Part shown: piece by piece, positions 51,128 to 59,335 of the stretch
How positions within the stretch are numbered: the first letter of the stretch is position 1
How the letters are laid out: each line of letters opens with the position of its first letter
Assembly: GCA_023428905.1 (NCBI GenBank)
Contig: JAEYWP010000016.1
Span: 434,001-498,000, forward strand
Direction of reading: 5' to 3'
Length of the DNA: 64,000 nt
From: Verrucomicrobiota bacterium
Lineage (GTDB): Bacteria; Verrucomicrobiota; Verrucomicrobiia; Opitutales; Opitutaceae
The notes under the pieces: model-generated
What the model saw: only the letters and a program-made list of their open reading frames with translations
Told to the model about the DNA's origin: nothing
Database searches by the model: none
Position numbers and translations under genes: made by a program

Positions 51128-52933
51128 TTATTCTCCGAGCGCGCCGTCTTTCGAGACCGCGAACGCACCGGGCTGGAGCACACCGAAATCGGCCATGACG
51201 TGTGCCACGACCTTGATCTCGTTGTATTCGGCGCGGCTGATCGGATCCAGGATGATCTCGTAGCCATCGCCCCACAGCGCGAACACCGTTTGCGCGACGT
51301 CCCCGAAGATGACGCGATTGGTTTCGCCCATCTGATTCGAGACGGCGGTCGTGTAACCGGCCATCTTCCCGTTCTCCAGGATGAAGCCACCCTGACCAGC
51401 GGCCTTCACCGTGCTCATGGCCTTGGCCATGGTCAGCGGATTGATCAGGTAGCGGCAGGAATTGAAGTCGTAGTTCGCGAGCGCGACCTTGCCGAGGAAC
51501 TCGGTGGTCTTGTCCCAGTTCAAGCCGGTGGCTCCGAACTGAACTTCGCCAACGCGCTTGAGCAGACCTTCGGGCTCATCCTCGCCGGTGCCGGCGATCG
51601 CCCAGCTGTCGAGACCCAGCGCGAGAGCACCGTTCAGCTGGTCTTCAAGCCACAGGTCGGCGTCCTGCACTTGTACGAAGAAGCTCTTGTCGACGTTGAA
51701 CGTCAGACCGAGACGCTTCGGAGCCAGCGGGATCGAGCCCGTGACCGGAGCCGTGCCGGTGACGGCAGCGCCCTTGGCAGCCTTGGCAGCTTTCGCATTC
51801 GCGACGGTGCGCGGATAGAGCAGGTTGCCCTGGAGGCCCGTCAGGATCTTGGCGCCAGCGCCGAGGAAGATGCTCTTCGCACGGAGGGCTGGCAGCGTCG
51901 CCTGCACATCGGTCTGGATCATCTCACCACCCTTGGTGGCGGAGCCGTCGATCGCGGCGGCGCGGAAGTTGATCTTCGCAGCAACCTTCTCGGTGCCAGC
52001 GGAGCGCAACGTCGCCTGGAGCGCCTCACGCTTCTGCGAGCGCGGAGCACTCACCGTCACAGTCGATGTTTCGACCGACCGTTCGGAGAGATTGCTGTTG
52101 ATGAAGGCCTGGACATCGACGTCGGTCTGTTCGCCGGAGTCGATGGCCGTATCGGCGAACGAACGAAGCGCGGCCTCGTCCTTCACGAGCTTGCCGTATT
52201 TAGCGACAAGCGAACGGATCTTTGCGTTGATTTCTTTGCGATTCATATTTGCTGCGGGTTTGCTCTTCGTGCCGGTGTCAGTGCTGCGTTGCTGCACGGC
52301 GTCCGGCACGGGGGCCGCCGCTGCCGCCGGAGTTGTTTCCGGCGAAGTCGAAAGAGCAGCCGCCGCGGTTGCGGCCGGAGCTGCTTCAGGAAGTGCGCGA
52401 CCTACGCCGACGGAGTTGTCGGCCGGGATCGTCACGAGAGAAATTTCGATCGGGAGCCACGTCTCAGCCCGGAGGATCGGTAGGCCGTCTTCGGCGTTCT
52501 CACCCGCAATGACGTAGCCGCAGTCGATGTACCCAACGGACACTTTCGTGAGAATCGCGGCTTGAACGTCGCACCACTTTTCCTCACCCAGAGTAGACTC
52601 GCTGAACTTCACGAGTGCGCGGCCGACACCGTCAGCATCCACCCACGCTTTGACGATCGTGCCGATGTGCGCATCGCGGTCATGATTGAAAAGCAGCGGC
52701 GCGCCGCTGTTCAGCCGCTCAAGATTGCACGCACCCGATGCGAGAGAGAGGATCTCCCAAGCAACTTCGATGTTGCCGATGCCGATGAACTGCCGAGCTG
52801 GCGTCTCACTCGCGAAAGCGACGACGCACGTGCGGTCGGCTTTGTTGATAGTCGACGCGTCGAAAGTTGCTTCGCGTTTTCGCGATGCGGCTTTAAGCGC
52901 CGCTAGATTTTCTGCGGTGAGTTTCACACTCAC
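51128..52933 (-). CDS. Prohead protease-major capsid protein fusion (HK97 fold)
   Basis: 601 aa. Residues ~40-180 form an S78-type prohead protease with candidate His84 (LLFNHDRDAH), Ser132 (TKVSVGYIDCG) and Glu163 (PIEISLV). An Ala/Pro linker (~180-225) precedes a scaffold-like helical region (NRKEINAKIRSLVAKYG) and the HK97-fold capsid (~300-601; IPLAPKRLGLTFNVDKSFF). Usually three genes; here fused. The start is GTG 52933 or, better matched by CTGACA spacing of 19 nt, GTG 52927. A possible internal start is ATG 52246. Confidence 0.88.
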   Translation of the reverse strand: MSVKLTAENLAALKAASRKREATFDASTINKADRTCVVAFASETPARQFIGIGNIEVAWEILSLASGACNLERLNSGAPLLFNHDRDAHIGTIVKAWVDADGVGRALVKFSESTLGEEKWCDVQAAILTKVSVGYIDCGYVIAGENAEDGLPILRAETWLPIEISLVTIPADNSVGVGRALPEAAPAATAAAALSTSPETTPAAAAAPVPDAVQQRSTDTGTKSKPAANMNRKEINAKIRSLVAKYGKLVKDEAALRSFADTAIDSGEQTDVDVQAFINSNLSERSVETSTVTVSAPRSQKREALQATLRSAGTEKVAAKINFRAAAIDGSATKGGEMIQTDVQATLPALRAKSIFLGAGAKILTGLQGNLLYPRTVANAKAAKAAKGAAVTGTAPVTGSIPLAPKRLGLTFNVDKSFFVQVQDADLWLEDQLNGALALGLDSWAIAGTGEDEPEGLLKRVGEVQFGATGLNWDKTTEFLGKVALANYDFNSCRYLINPLTMAKAMSTVKAAGQGGFILENGKMAGYTTAVSNQMGETNRVIFGDVAQTVFALWGDGYEIILDPISRAEYNEIKVVAHVMADFGVLQPGAFAVSKDGALGE

Positions 52934-52941
52934 CGTTCGCT

Positions 52942-52947
52942 TGTCAG
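52942..52947 (-). promoter_or_regulatory. CTGACA element, 19 nt before GTG 52927
   Basis: It is 13 nt from the GTG at 52933 and 19 nt from the GTG at 52927, so it supports the later start. Confidence 0.55.
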
Positions 52948-52948
52948 T

Positions 52949-54487
52949 CTAAGCAGCCTCTTTCTCGACGTTAGGGTTGCCGGACGTGCCGGGCTGATTC
53001 GCGGCCTGGCCGGACACCGTGAAGATTTTCACGCCAGCCGTCTCGATGAGTTCGTTCTCGGTCTTGAGTCCATCGACCACACTCTCGAAGTCTGTATCGT
53101 ATCCGAGCAGACGCACCGCGGTTTCACGCGTCATGAGTGCGTTGTTGACCAACGTGACGAATGCGTTCGCATCGCCCTGCGGATCAAGCGTGCTCCAGCG
53201 GCGCGGAAAATATTCCAGCAAGACCTTGGCATCGACTTCTGCCGCTGAGATTTTGAGGGCCCTGCTGAGCGAGGCCATAGAGGACCAAACGGGCATCAAC
53301 TGCCGCAGGCCTGTATCGATGATGTACGTCTGAAGCTGCTTAAAATGCTCCCGCTCTTCCGCCATCACTTGTTTGATGACGGCGAGGTTCAGGCCCGAGG
53401 GGTCGTTCGCAAGAGATGCATAGGACAGGCCGAGGCCTCCTGAGATGGTTCGGAGCAATCGGTTGCCGACGCTCTCGTAGCGCTCCACGCCGCCGCTGAA
53501 CTGGAGCGGCTTCATCGACTTGCCGGGCGGAAGCTCCGCGATCATCCCCGTCTCGAATTGAATTTGCGGCGCCGCGAGGTCGGTGTACTCGCTGTTGTCC
53601 TCGGGTACAGTCGTTTCGATCACCGCGCCACATTGAGCGGCCATTCGCGCTTGAACGATAGCAGCTTCTTCGTACATGCCGTGCATCCGTAGCTTCAAAA
53701 CGCCGTGCGTCAGCATCGGAATCCCGAGTGTTTGATCGGCTTCAACCAAGTTAGCGAAGTGGATCACGTCCTCCGCCGGGATGCGCTCCACTTCAGCGTT
53801 AACGGTGCCAGATTGGCCCCAAGCTGCGGAGCGTGAATCGTACGGGTTGCGGCTGTAACGCCAGTACGCCACAGGGCGTTTGTCAGAGTCTAGCTCCACT
53901 CCCATGCGGACCTCAGTTCCATCGTCATTGACCTCATTCTTTTCGAGGGCGAGCCGGGTGATATCCCAGACTTGCACTGCGATGCCGTGCTTGAACTTCC
54001 GATCGCGTTTGATCTGCCAGAAGAAATTACCGTCGACGACAAGGTGCCGCACAGTGAGCCTCAGCACGTCGATCATGCTGTGCCGGCCCGTCACGTCCGG
54101 TCGTGTGAAGAAGTCACGCACGGCAGCTTCAACCGTATTGTTTACGACTCGATCATACCCCGCCTCAGTCCGATACTTATTCTGAACCCTCACGCCGTCT
54201 GGACCAACCACACCATTGGCGGTGATCAGGGCTGCTCGTTCCACGATCGAGTCGTTGCGAGCAAGGTCACGCGTTCTCTCAATGAGTTTGCGAATGTCGG
54301 TACGAATGTCGCTGTCCAGGGTGATAAGCGCGGTACGCCAGTCAGCAACTAGGCGGGTGTGCCGGGCGGCCGCCAGTCTGCGCTGCTTCATGAGTCGCTG
54401 CTCGAAGCGCTTTTTCTGCTGCGCGACGCTCTTGCGAACGCGGGCGCTGATTTCCCGCTGCATTTTCTGACGCTTCTCCTTTTTCAT
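52949..54487 (-). CDS. Portal protein, lambda type
   Basis: 512 aa. Lambda gpB-like portal: charged N-terminal helix, then RIPAEDVIHFANL, ELPPGKSMKPLQFSGG and LGLSYASLANDPSG. Twelve copies would form the DNA channel in the capsid. Start ATG 54487 (MKKEKRQK) overlaps the stop of the gpW-like gene (ATGA, 54484-54487); the GTG at 54520 is less likely. Confidence 0.9.
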   Translation of the reverse strand: MKKEKRQKMQREISARVRKSVAQQKKRFEQRLMKQRRLAAARHTRLVADWRTALITLDSDIRTDIRKLIERTRDLARNDSIVERAALITANGVVGPDGVRVQNKYRTEAGYDRVVNNTVEAAVRDFFTRPDVTGRHSMIDVLRLTVRHLVVDGNFFWQIKRDRKFKHGIAVQVWDITRLALEKNEVNDDGTEVRMGVELDSDKRPVAYWRYSRNPYDSRSAAWGQSGTVNAEVERIPAEDVIHFANLVEADQTLGIPMLTHGVLKLRMHGMYEEAAIVQARMAAQCGAVIETTVPEDNSEYTDLAAPQIQFETGMIAELPPGKSMKPLQFSGGVERYESVGNRLLRTISGGLGLSYASLANDPSGLNLAVIKQVMAEEREHFKQLQTYIIDTGLRQLMPVWSSMASLSRALKISAAEVDAKVLLEYFPRRWSTLDPQGDANAFVTLVNNALMTRETAVRLLGYDTDFESVVDGLKTENELIETAGVKIFTVSGQAANQPGTSGNPNVEKEAA

Positions 54488-54723
54488 CGGAAGGTCACTC
54501 CAATCGTCTTCACGCCGCACGACGCCTTCCGCTTCCCGCGGGCGACCTCAGCTTTAAGGCGATCTCTCGCGTCGAGCTTCTCCGCGATCGTCATGCGCGT
54601 AAGCGCTTTTCCGGCAATAGTGATTGACTGCCATTCGGCGCGAAGCGTCCCAATGAGAGACTCTTCGATTGCGGCGAGAGCTTGTTCGGCCCAGCTCGGC
54701 GGAGGTGTAGTTTCGTCGGCCAT
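54484..54723 (-). CDS. gpW-like head-tail joining protein
   Basis: 79 aa. Small helical protein with AGKALTRMTIAEKLDARDRL, the size and place (between TerL and portal) of lambda gpW. CTGACA element 20 nt upstream of ATG 54723 (54739-54744). Confidence 0.7.
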   Translation of the reverse strand: MADETTPPPSWAEQALAAIEESLIGTLRAEWQSITIAGKALTRMTIAEKLDARDRLKAEVARGKRKASCGVKTIGVTFR

Positions 54724-54738
54724 CGTTCTTCGAGCGCG

Positions 54739-54744
54739 TGTCAG
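54739..54744 (-). promoter_or_regulatory. CTGACA element, 20 nt before ATG 54723
   Basis: The TGA is also the stop of the terminase gene ending at 54741. Confidence 0.55.
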
Positions 54745-56816
54745 CTGAGCATGCAGCTCCAGACGTTGGAGCCTGTACGCACGGCGCCGGCTTTTGCCCA
54801 CGATGCACGCGGGGCGCTCGCCCAACGGCCGCCGGCCTTCGAACCCGGCTTCTGAGGTTCGGGCGGTTTCTCCGCCTTCGGCGCCGGAGTGGGCGGCGTT
54901 GCCGGTGGCGGTTCCGGCGGGCGCACCGGTTCTGTCCTCATGCGCTCTAAATCAGCTCTCGTGATCTTCTCCGGATCCCGCGGCTTCGACTTCCTCGTCT
55001 TCATAGTTTCCTCTGTCGCGTCTTCTTCGCGCTCCGCCGCGGCCTTCGAGAGCCGCTCGTTCTCTTCTTCAAGCCGCTTGTTCGAGATGAGCAGAGAGAT
55101 GAACGCAGCGGCCGCGTACACACGGCAGTCGAGCGCCTCGTTGCGCACGCCGTTAGGTTTCTCCCACTTCGATACCAGCACGCCCTTTTCCCACCTTGCG
55201 ATTTTCTTTTCGGCGGTGAGCTGAGCGAAGTACGATTGATCGTAAATCGGATCGTCTGGAAAATGCATGAACCCCGGCCCGCGCTCTTCGAACTTCAATC
55301 GATTGTAGAGCGAAGACTTGAGCGCATGTGTTCCGACTTCATAGAGCCGGACGCCCTTAATCGTTTTCTTTGGCTTGCTGCACGGGACCGCCGTTCGACG
55401 CGTCGATCCATGACACGGATACACCATGTTGCTGCGCTCACGGCAGTAGTCGTAAACGTCGGTGCTGTGGTGACCGCCGGCGTCCATGAACGCTCGCGAA
55501 ATCTCCATGATGTCTCCAGACGGGTGTTCAAACCGCTGGCACAACCAGCCGTCGAGTTCCGCAGCGGCCGCTTTTGTCCCAGGCGCGGCTGTAGTGACGA
55601 TGCGACCGAGGCCCCAGGTTTCCTCGCCGACACCGTAACCCACGATCTCGCCTTCCCAGCGATCGTCCTGCGTGTCGATGCCAGCGACGATCCGCACCAC
55701 ACCTGCCGGGATCTTCGTGAGCGAGTAGTTCTCCCTCCGTGCAATCAGTGGATCCGCGGTGAGCACTTCGCCCTCTTCAACGTAGCCCTCAGCGAGAAAC
55801 GTGTTCACCCAGGCGCGATACGTTTCCGTCCCACCTTTTCGGGCGACCAAGTACTCGCGGACAAATGCTTCGAGGTAACTGCCGGATTGACCCATGATCC
55901 GGTACAGGCCCGACAGATGGAAGCTCCTGTGCTTTAGGATCTCGGGGCGCTCGGCTATCCAACGGCCGTGCTCCACAGCGTGGATACGTTGCGCATCCGT
56001 CCAAGGTTCGTCGCACGCCTCGCAAAGATAACGCGCAGTCTCCGGCTTGCCTTCGTCCCAGCGCATTTGCGCCCACTTAAGCCACTGCTCGGCGCCGCAA
56101 TGCGGGCATGCCACATGCCAGCGCTGGCCGTTACCTTCCTCGAATGCACGGCAGATTCGAGAGGTTTCGAGATCTGTCGGAGTCGATGCTTGAACGATAG
56201 CGCGGTTCCAAAAGCCCGCTGCGCGTTTGTGCGCCAAAGGCAGCGGATCGCCTTCCTTCGGAATCTTCGACGGATACGCATCGACTTCGTCGAGCAGCAC
56301 TACGCGGCAGCTGCGACCGCGGAGATCCTTACCGCTGCACGCGGAGGCGGTGAACAAAACACCGCCTGGGTAAATCTTCGCGCCTTTCCTCTGACCCGCC
56401 CGTCTTTTTCCGTCGATCTTTCCGACGATTCGCCGGAGGACCGGTGTCGAATCGATCATCTTGTCCACCTTCCCGTCGATCCAGTCGTGGACAAAGTCGG
56501 TGCTAGGCCCAACGAGCATCATCGATGCGGGCTCGTAGTGCACAAAGAATCCAACCAACGAGTTTAAGACCTCGGTTTTGCCGAGCTGGGAAGCGATGAC
56601 GAACGTCGTCAGCTCAACGCCAGGTTGAAGCGGCGCGTCGATCATCGCCCGCTGATAGGGCAGCCGATCGAATTTCATTTTGCCGGGCTCGGCCGTTGCG
56701 CTTCGGTCAAGAAAGCGAAACTCCTCACACCACTCGGACGGCGAGAGTGCGGGGCGCGGCTTAAGAATCGAGCACCGCCACTCGATCAAACTACGAAGGC
56801 TCGCCGGTGTCTTCAT
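54741..56816 (-). CDS. terL: Terminase large subunit (lambda GpA family)
   Basis: 691 aa. N-terminal ATPase with SQLGKTEVLNSLVG (Walker A-like) and VVLLDEVDAYP (Walker B); zinc-finger-like ACPHCGAEQWL/YLCEACDEPW; nuclease part with IVAGIDTQDDRWEGEIVGYG and DAGGHHS. C-terminal ~110 residues are a Pro/Lys-rich tail. Packages DNA into the prohead. It overlaps TerS by 26 bp. Start ATG 56816. Confidence 0.93.
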   Translation of the reverse strand: MKTPASLRSLIEWRCSILKPRPALSPSEWCEEFRFLDRSATAEPGKMKFDRLPYQRAMIDAPLQPGVELTTFVIASQLGKTEVLNSLVGFFVHYEPASMMLVGPSTDFVHDWIDGKVDKMIDSTPVLRRIVGKIDGKRRAGQRKGAKIYPGGVLFTASACSGKDLRGRSCRVVLLDEVDAYPSKIPKEGDPLPLAHKRAAGFWNRAIVQASTPTDLETSRICRAFEEGNGQRWHVACPHCGAEQWLKWAQMRWDEGKPETARYLCEACDEPWTDAQRIHAVEHGRWIAERPEILKHRSFHLSGLYRIMGQSGSYLEAFVREYLVARKGGTETYRAWVNTFLAEGYVEEGEVLTADPLIARRENYSLTKIPAGVVRIVAGIDTQDDRWEGEIVGYGVGEETWGLGRIVTTAAPGTKAAAAELDGWLCQRFEHPSGDIMEISRAFMDAGGHHSTDVYDYCRERSNMVYPCHGSTRRTAVPCSKPKKTIKGVRLYEVGTHALKSSLYNRLKFEERGPGFMHFPDDPIYDQSYFAQLTAEKKIARWEKGVLVSKWEKPNGVRNEALDCRVYAAAAFISLLISNKRLEEENERLSKAAAEREEDATEETMKTRKSKPRDPEKITRADLERMRTEPVRPPEPPPATPPTPAPKAEKPPEPQKPGSKAGGRWASAPRASWAKAGAVRTGSNVWSCMLS

Positions 56817-57321
56817 CGTCCTCCGCTTCTTCTTCGGTCAGCGGATCTTCGTCCGCGTATTTGAAATCTGGGGGCGTAGCCAGGGCTTCGCGGAGTTCGC
56901 GCAGCTCCGCAGCGATGCGAGCGCGAATTACGTCTGCGGGTCGATTTGCGAGCGGGGCCGCGAGCTTGTCGGGAATATCATCGCACTTGGAAACAAACGT
57001 GAGCAGCACGTCACCGATCGCTTTTTTCGCGCTCTCGACGTCGATCACCTCGCGAGCTGCTTTCGCGTTCGCAATGCGCAGTTTTCTCAGACGCTCTAAA
57101 TCGAGCTTTCGAGCCAGCTCTTCATCGCCAGACGCGACATCTGCTTTCTTTTTGTAGTGCGCGATGAGCCGCCGCAGAGTCTCCAGCGTCGGCCACTCCG
57201 CACGGCCAACACGCGCCGGGAGCACGCCGTCAGCGCTAAGCTGGCGCAGCCGCTTTTCCCCGAGACCGGTGAGGTCTTCGAGGATAGAACTATGAATCGT
57301 CGGCGGGAGTGCGTCGGGCAT
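56791..57321 (-). CDS. terS: Terminase small subunit-like DNA packaging protein
   Basis: 176 aa from ATG 57321. N-terminal winged-helix-like part (LEDLTGLGEKRLRQLSADG) and a coiled, Leu/Glu/Arg-rich middle, like lambda Nu1 in layout, with an acidic C-terminus (EEEAEDDEDTGE) that may contact TerL. Nu1-type proteins bind cos and recruit TerL. CTGACA element 21 nt upstream (57338-57343). It is the first clear gene of the leftward late operon. Confidence 0.82.
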   Translation of the reverse strand: MPDALPPTIHSSILEDLTGLGEKRLRQLSADGVLPARVGRAEWPTLETLRRLIAHYKKKADVASGDEELARKLDLERLRKLRIANAKAAREVIDVESAKKAIGDVLLTFVSKCDDIPDKLAAPLANRPADVIRARIAAELRELREALATPPDFKYADEDPLTEEEAEDDEDTGEPS

Positions 57322-57337
57322 CACCCCGAGCGCGGCG

Positions 57338-57343
57338 TGTCAG
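57338..57343 (-). promoter_or_regulatory. CTGACA element, 21 nt before ATG 57321
   Basis: Minus strand CTGACACGCCGCGCTCGGGG then TG and the ATG of TerS. Confidence 0.55.
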
Positions 57344-57539
57344 CGGATCCGCATCGCGAGGTTTGGCGTCCGAATGATTGCGCTCGCTGCCCGCCAGGAG
57401 CGGAGTACGTCGCAGAGGTCAAGCAGCAGCTCGGCGCCGCCGCGCCGAATTACCAAAGGTGGAACGCTGAGAATGAGTTCGCGAATCGGTTCGTCGAGTG
57501 CGTGGAATTTAGCTGAAGTGTTCGGTGTTCGGTTTCGCG

Positions 57540-57565
57540 GGCCGGGAACGAGGTGGTTCCTGGCC
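57540..57565. repeat. Inverted repeat upstream of terS
   Basis: GGCCGGGAAC (57540-57549) and GTTCCTGGCC (57556-57565), one mismatch, six-base centre. A candidate TerS or other protein site. Confidence 0.45.
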
Positions 57566-57765
57566 GGCCTGCGGCCGGTGTGGGGCGGAGCCCGCGGGAG
57601 TGTTGGATTTCCGATTCCTAAAACCCGCGTCAGAGGTAAAACCCATCGTCCCAAACCCTCTCGGAACGGAAACGCCCAAAAACGTGATGGGAACTAGAGA
57701 CATCGCCGGGGTGGCCTTACCCGCAAGACGGGGGTACCCCAGGGAAGGACCCAACCAGGGGGGCC

Positions 57766-58092
57766 TCACTCCGTGAAAACCCTCTCATCGCCACACCAGG
57801 AAGTGAAAACCCTCACGATATGAACGTTCCCGACGTGCTTTTCGCCCGCGACCTCTAGCAAAACCCTATTCACAGCGGCATCGCGCCGAAATCGTACGAC
57901 CTCACCGCTCCCACTGAGGCTATCCTGTCGATGCGCGACTGAGCGTAGACGTATCGATCCCACCCTGTGCTCTACGACGGCGAATCCGGGATGCGCGTAA
58001 CGTATCAGCCCTTTCGCGGCGGTATCGCTCAGCTCGATACTCACGATCTCGCCTGTCCCGTCGTCGTCACCGCGTAGATGTAGCGTCCTCAC
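57766..58092 (-). CDS. Possible small phage protein
   Basis: 108 aa from GTG 58092, if translated. Composition is protein-like (GLIRYAHPGFAVVEHRVG, NRVLLEVAGEKHVGN), mixed alpha/beta, Arg/Val-rich. No domain recognised, weak start and no clear Shine-Dalgarno. It is on the same strand as the late operon, with a 423-bp gap to the TerS start. Confidence 0.35.
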   Translation of the reverse strand: MRTLHLRGDDDGTGEIVSIELSDTAAKGLIRYAHPGFAVVEHRVGSIRLRSVAHRQDSLSGSGEVVRFRRDAAVNRVLLEVAGEKHVGNVHIVRVFTSWCGDERVFTE

Positions 58093-58383
58093 GCTCTAGA
58101 GCTAAACGGCAAACCCGGCGACAGCGCGAGCCATCGCCGGGCGTATGCCCCATCATGATCTACGCTACACGTCCCCACGTGTACGCCTACTGAGTACAAC
58201 GTGTCAGCGCGTGGGTTCGTTCTCGACGATCCGCAAAACCCACCACGGCGAAACCCCACACCTCCAGCTCGGTCCGCGTTCGGTATTGCCTTTGCCTTTG
58301 TCTCTGTCTCGGGAACCCGGCTCCGCCACTCACACGTTCCTGGCCTCGGCGCAACCGCTCATCCGGTACCTCACACAGCTCCC

Positions 58384-58407
58384 CCAAACATGTTTGGTAT
58401 ATATACT
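58384..58407. promoter_or_regulatory. Perfect palindrome beside TATATATA (operator-promoter candidate)
   Basis: CCAAACATGTTTGG (58384-58397) is a 14-bp perfect palindrome directly followed by TATATATACT (58398-58407). The arrangement is typical of a repressor site over a -10 box. A similar AT-rich stretch, TTATATATAGTATGGCAG, precedes the partial gene at 63856. Confidence 0.55.
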
Positions 58408-58464
58408 GGCAAGATACCGCGCAAAAACGTCGTGTGGCCCGTTGGCCCACCAGCCAGTTACATC

Positions 58465-58557
58465 ATACCGGGATGGATAAGAGGATCCCGGTATTTGCAC
58501 CGCATCCCGGTATGGAGTGCACCGCATCCCGGTATCAACTGCGCTTCATCCCGGTAT
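58465..58557 (+). repeat. Iteron array: five copies of ATCCCGGTAT
   Basis: Direct copies start at 58485, 58504, 58526 and 58548; one inverted copy (ATACCGGGAT) lies at 58465-58474. Spacing is 19-22 bp, i.e. close to two helical turns. It sits 107 bp before the first early gene. Such arrays are usual at a phage replication origin or for cooperative repressor binding. Confidence 0.75.
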
Positions 58558-58663
58558 AGCCCGCGCTTATCTTCAAAGCACCCCTTGGCGGTGGCCTTCA
58601 AATGACCCAAAGGACACACTCACCGCCCGACGCGGCTGACACCTTCCACTTTCCACCGCCACC

Positions 58664-59335
58664 ATGTTCCTCCCAGCAGACAGATTCTCCGCCGCCACCA
58701 ATCTCCGCGGAGAAACGACAGAGCTGAAAACCGGGCTAGTCATCGATGAGCTGTCACGCCTGCTCACTGCCGATTGCGTTCGGATCGCGCTCACGCGAGA
58801 TGCCCGTCGAAACTTTCGCATCTATCAGCCGAAGCAGCTAACCGGTGGGCGCCGAGTATCCGGTCTTTGCGTCGGTGAATTCCTGAAATCCCGCTTTCTC
58901 GCCGAGCACACGACGCTCCGCCTCACCGGCGCCGCTGCGCGGTCATCGCGCTGGACGTCCATCGCGGAAGCTGTCGCGCAAGCGTATCGGGCTGAACACG
59001 ACGAGAGCGACGCGCAACGTTGGGTTTATGATCGCATCGAGAAACACCCCGAAGCCGGCGCTTTTGTGACACGCAGCGACGTGCTCAAAGCATTTCTCAT
59101 CGATCACCCCGGGGCGGAGGCGGTGCGGGCCCGTGAGCTTTTCGCCGCGTTGCGCCACGAGGGTTTGTTCCTGCCCGGCCCGTCCGGCCGCGTCGTGGAA
59201 GACCCGGCGCTGTGGATCGACGGGAGGAAAACCCGCGTGCTGTTCGGCATCCGCTTACGTGCCGCGGTCGTGGCGATGCCAACTCCAGTTTCTCAGATGC
59301 CCAGCGCCCAATCCCTTTTCTCGAAAACAGCATGA
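58664..59335 (+). CDS. Early phage protein of unknown function
   Basis: 223 aa. No recognised motif. Contains SVGEFLKSRF-like segment LCVGEFLKSRFLAEHTTL and a C-terminal Gly/Arg part. Stop overlaps the ATG of the helicase gene (59332-59335), so they are made together. First gene of the early operon after the iterons. A CTGACA lies 27 nt upstream, outside the usual 19-21. Confidence 0.6.
   Translation: MFLPADRFSAATNLRGETTELKTGLVIDELSRLLTADCVRIALTRDARRNFRIYQPKQLTGGRRVSGLCVGEFLKSRFLAEHTTLRLTGAAARSSRWTSIAEAVAQAYRAEHDESDAQRWVYDRIEKHPEAGAFVTRSDVLKAFLIDHPGAEAVRARELFAALRHEGLFLPGPSGRVVEDPALWIDGRKTRVLFGIRLRAAVVAMPTPVSQMPSAQSLFSKTA

Larger units (their letters stand above)
57344..58663. other. 1.3-kb control region between late and early operons
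   Basis: Holds: an inverted repeat at 57540-57565 in a GC-rich stretch; the possible minus-strand ORF 57766-58092; several AAACCC copies on the plus strand; a palindrome over an AT-rich promoter-like site (58384-58407); and five iterons (58465-58557). Apart from these I see no gene. Its place next to TerS makes it a candidate for cos/pac and for the phage replication or switch region. Confidence 0.6.

Noticed and set aside
51200..52483. 427-aa open frame on the plus strand
   Set aside because: Antisense to the protease-capsid fusion, which has firm motifs.
57340..57654. 104-aa minus-strand frame ending 18 bp before terS
   Set aside because: The last ~55 residues look protein-like, but no ATG or good alternative start lies before them and the N-terminal half is low complexity. 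Kept as unresolved rather than annotated.
57509..57776. Open frames on both strands
   Set aside because: Low-complexity Pro/Arg/Gly translations on both strands, no start signal; treated as non-coding control region.
58465..58557. Repeat array as a CRISPR
   Set aside because: Unit of 10 bp with 9-12 bp gaps, no spacers of usual size, and no cas genes; iterons fit better.
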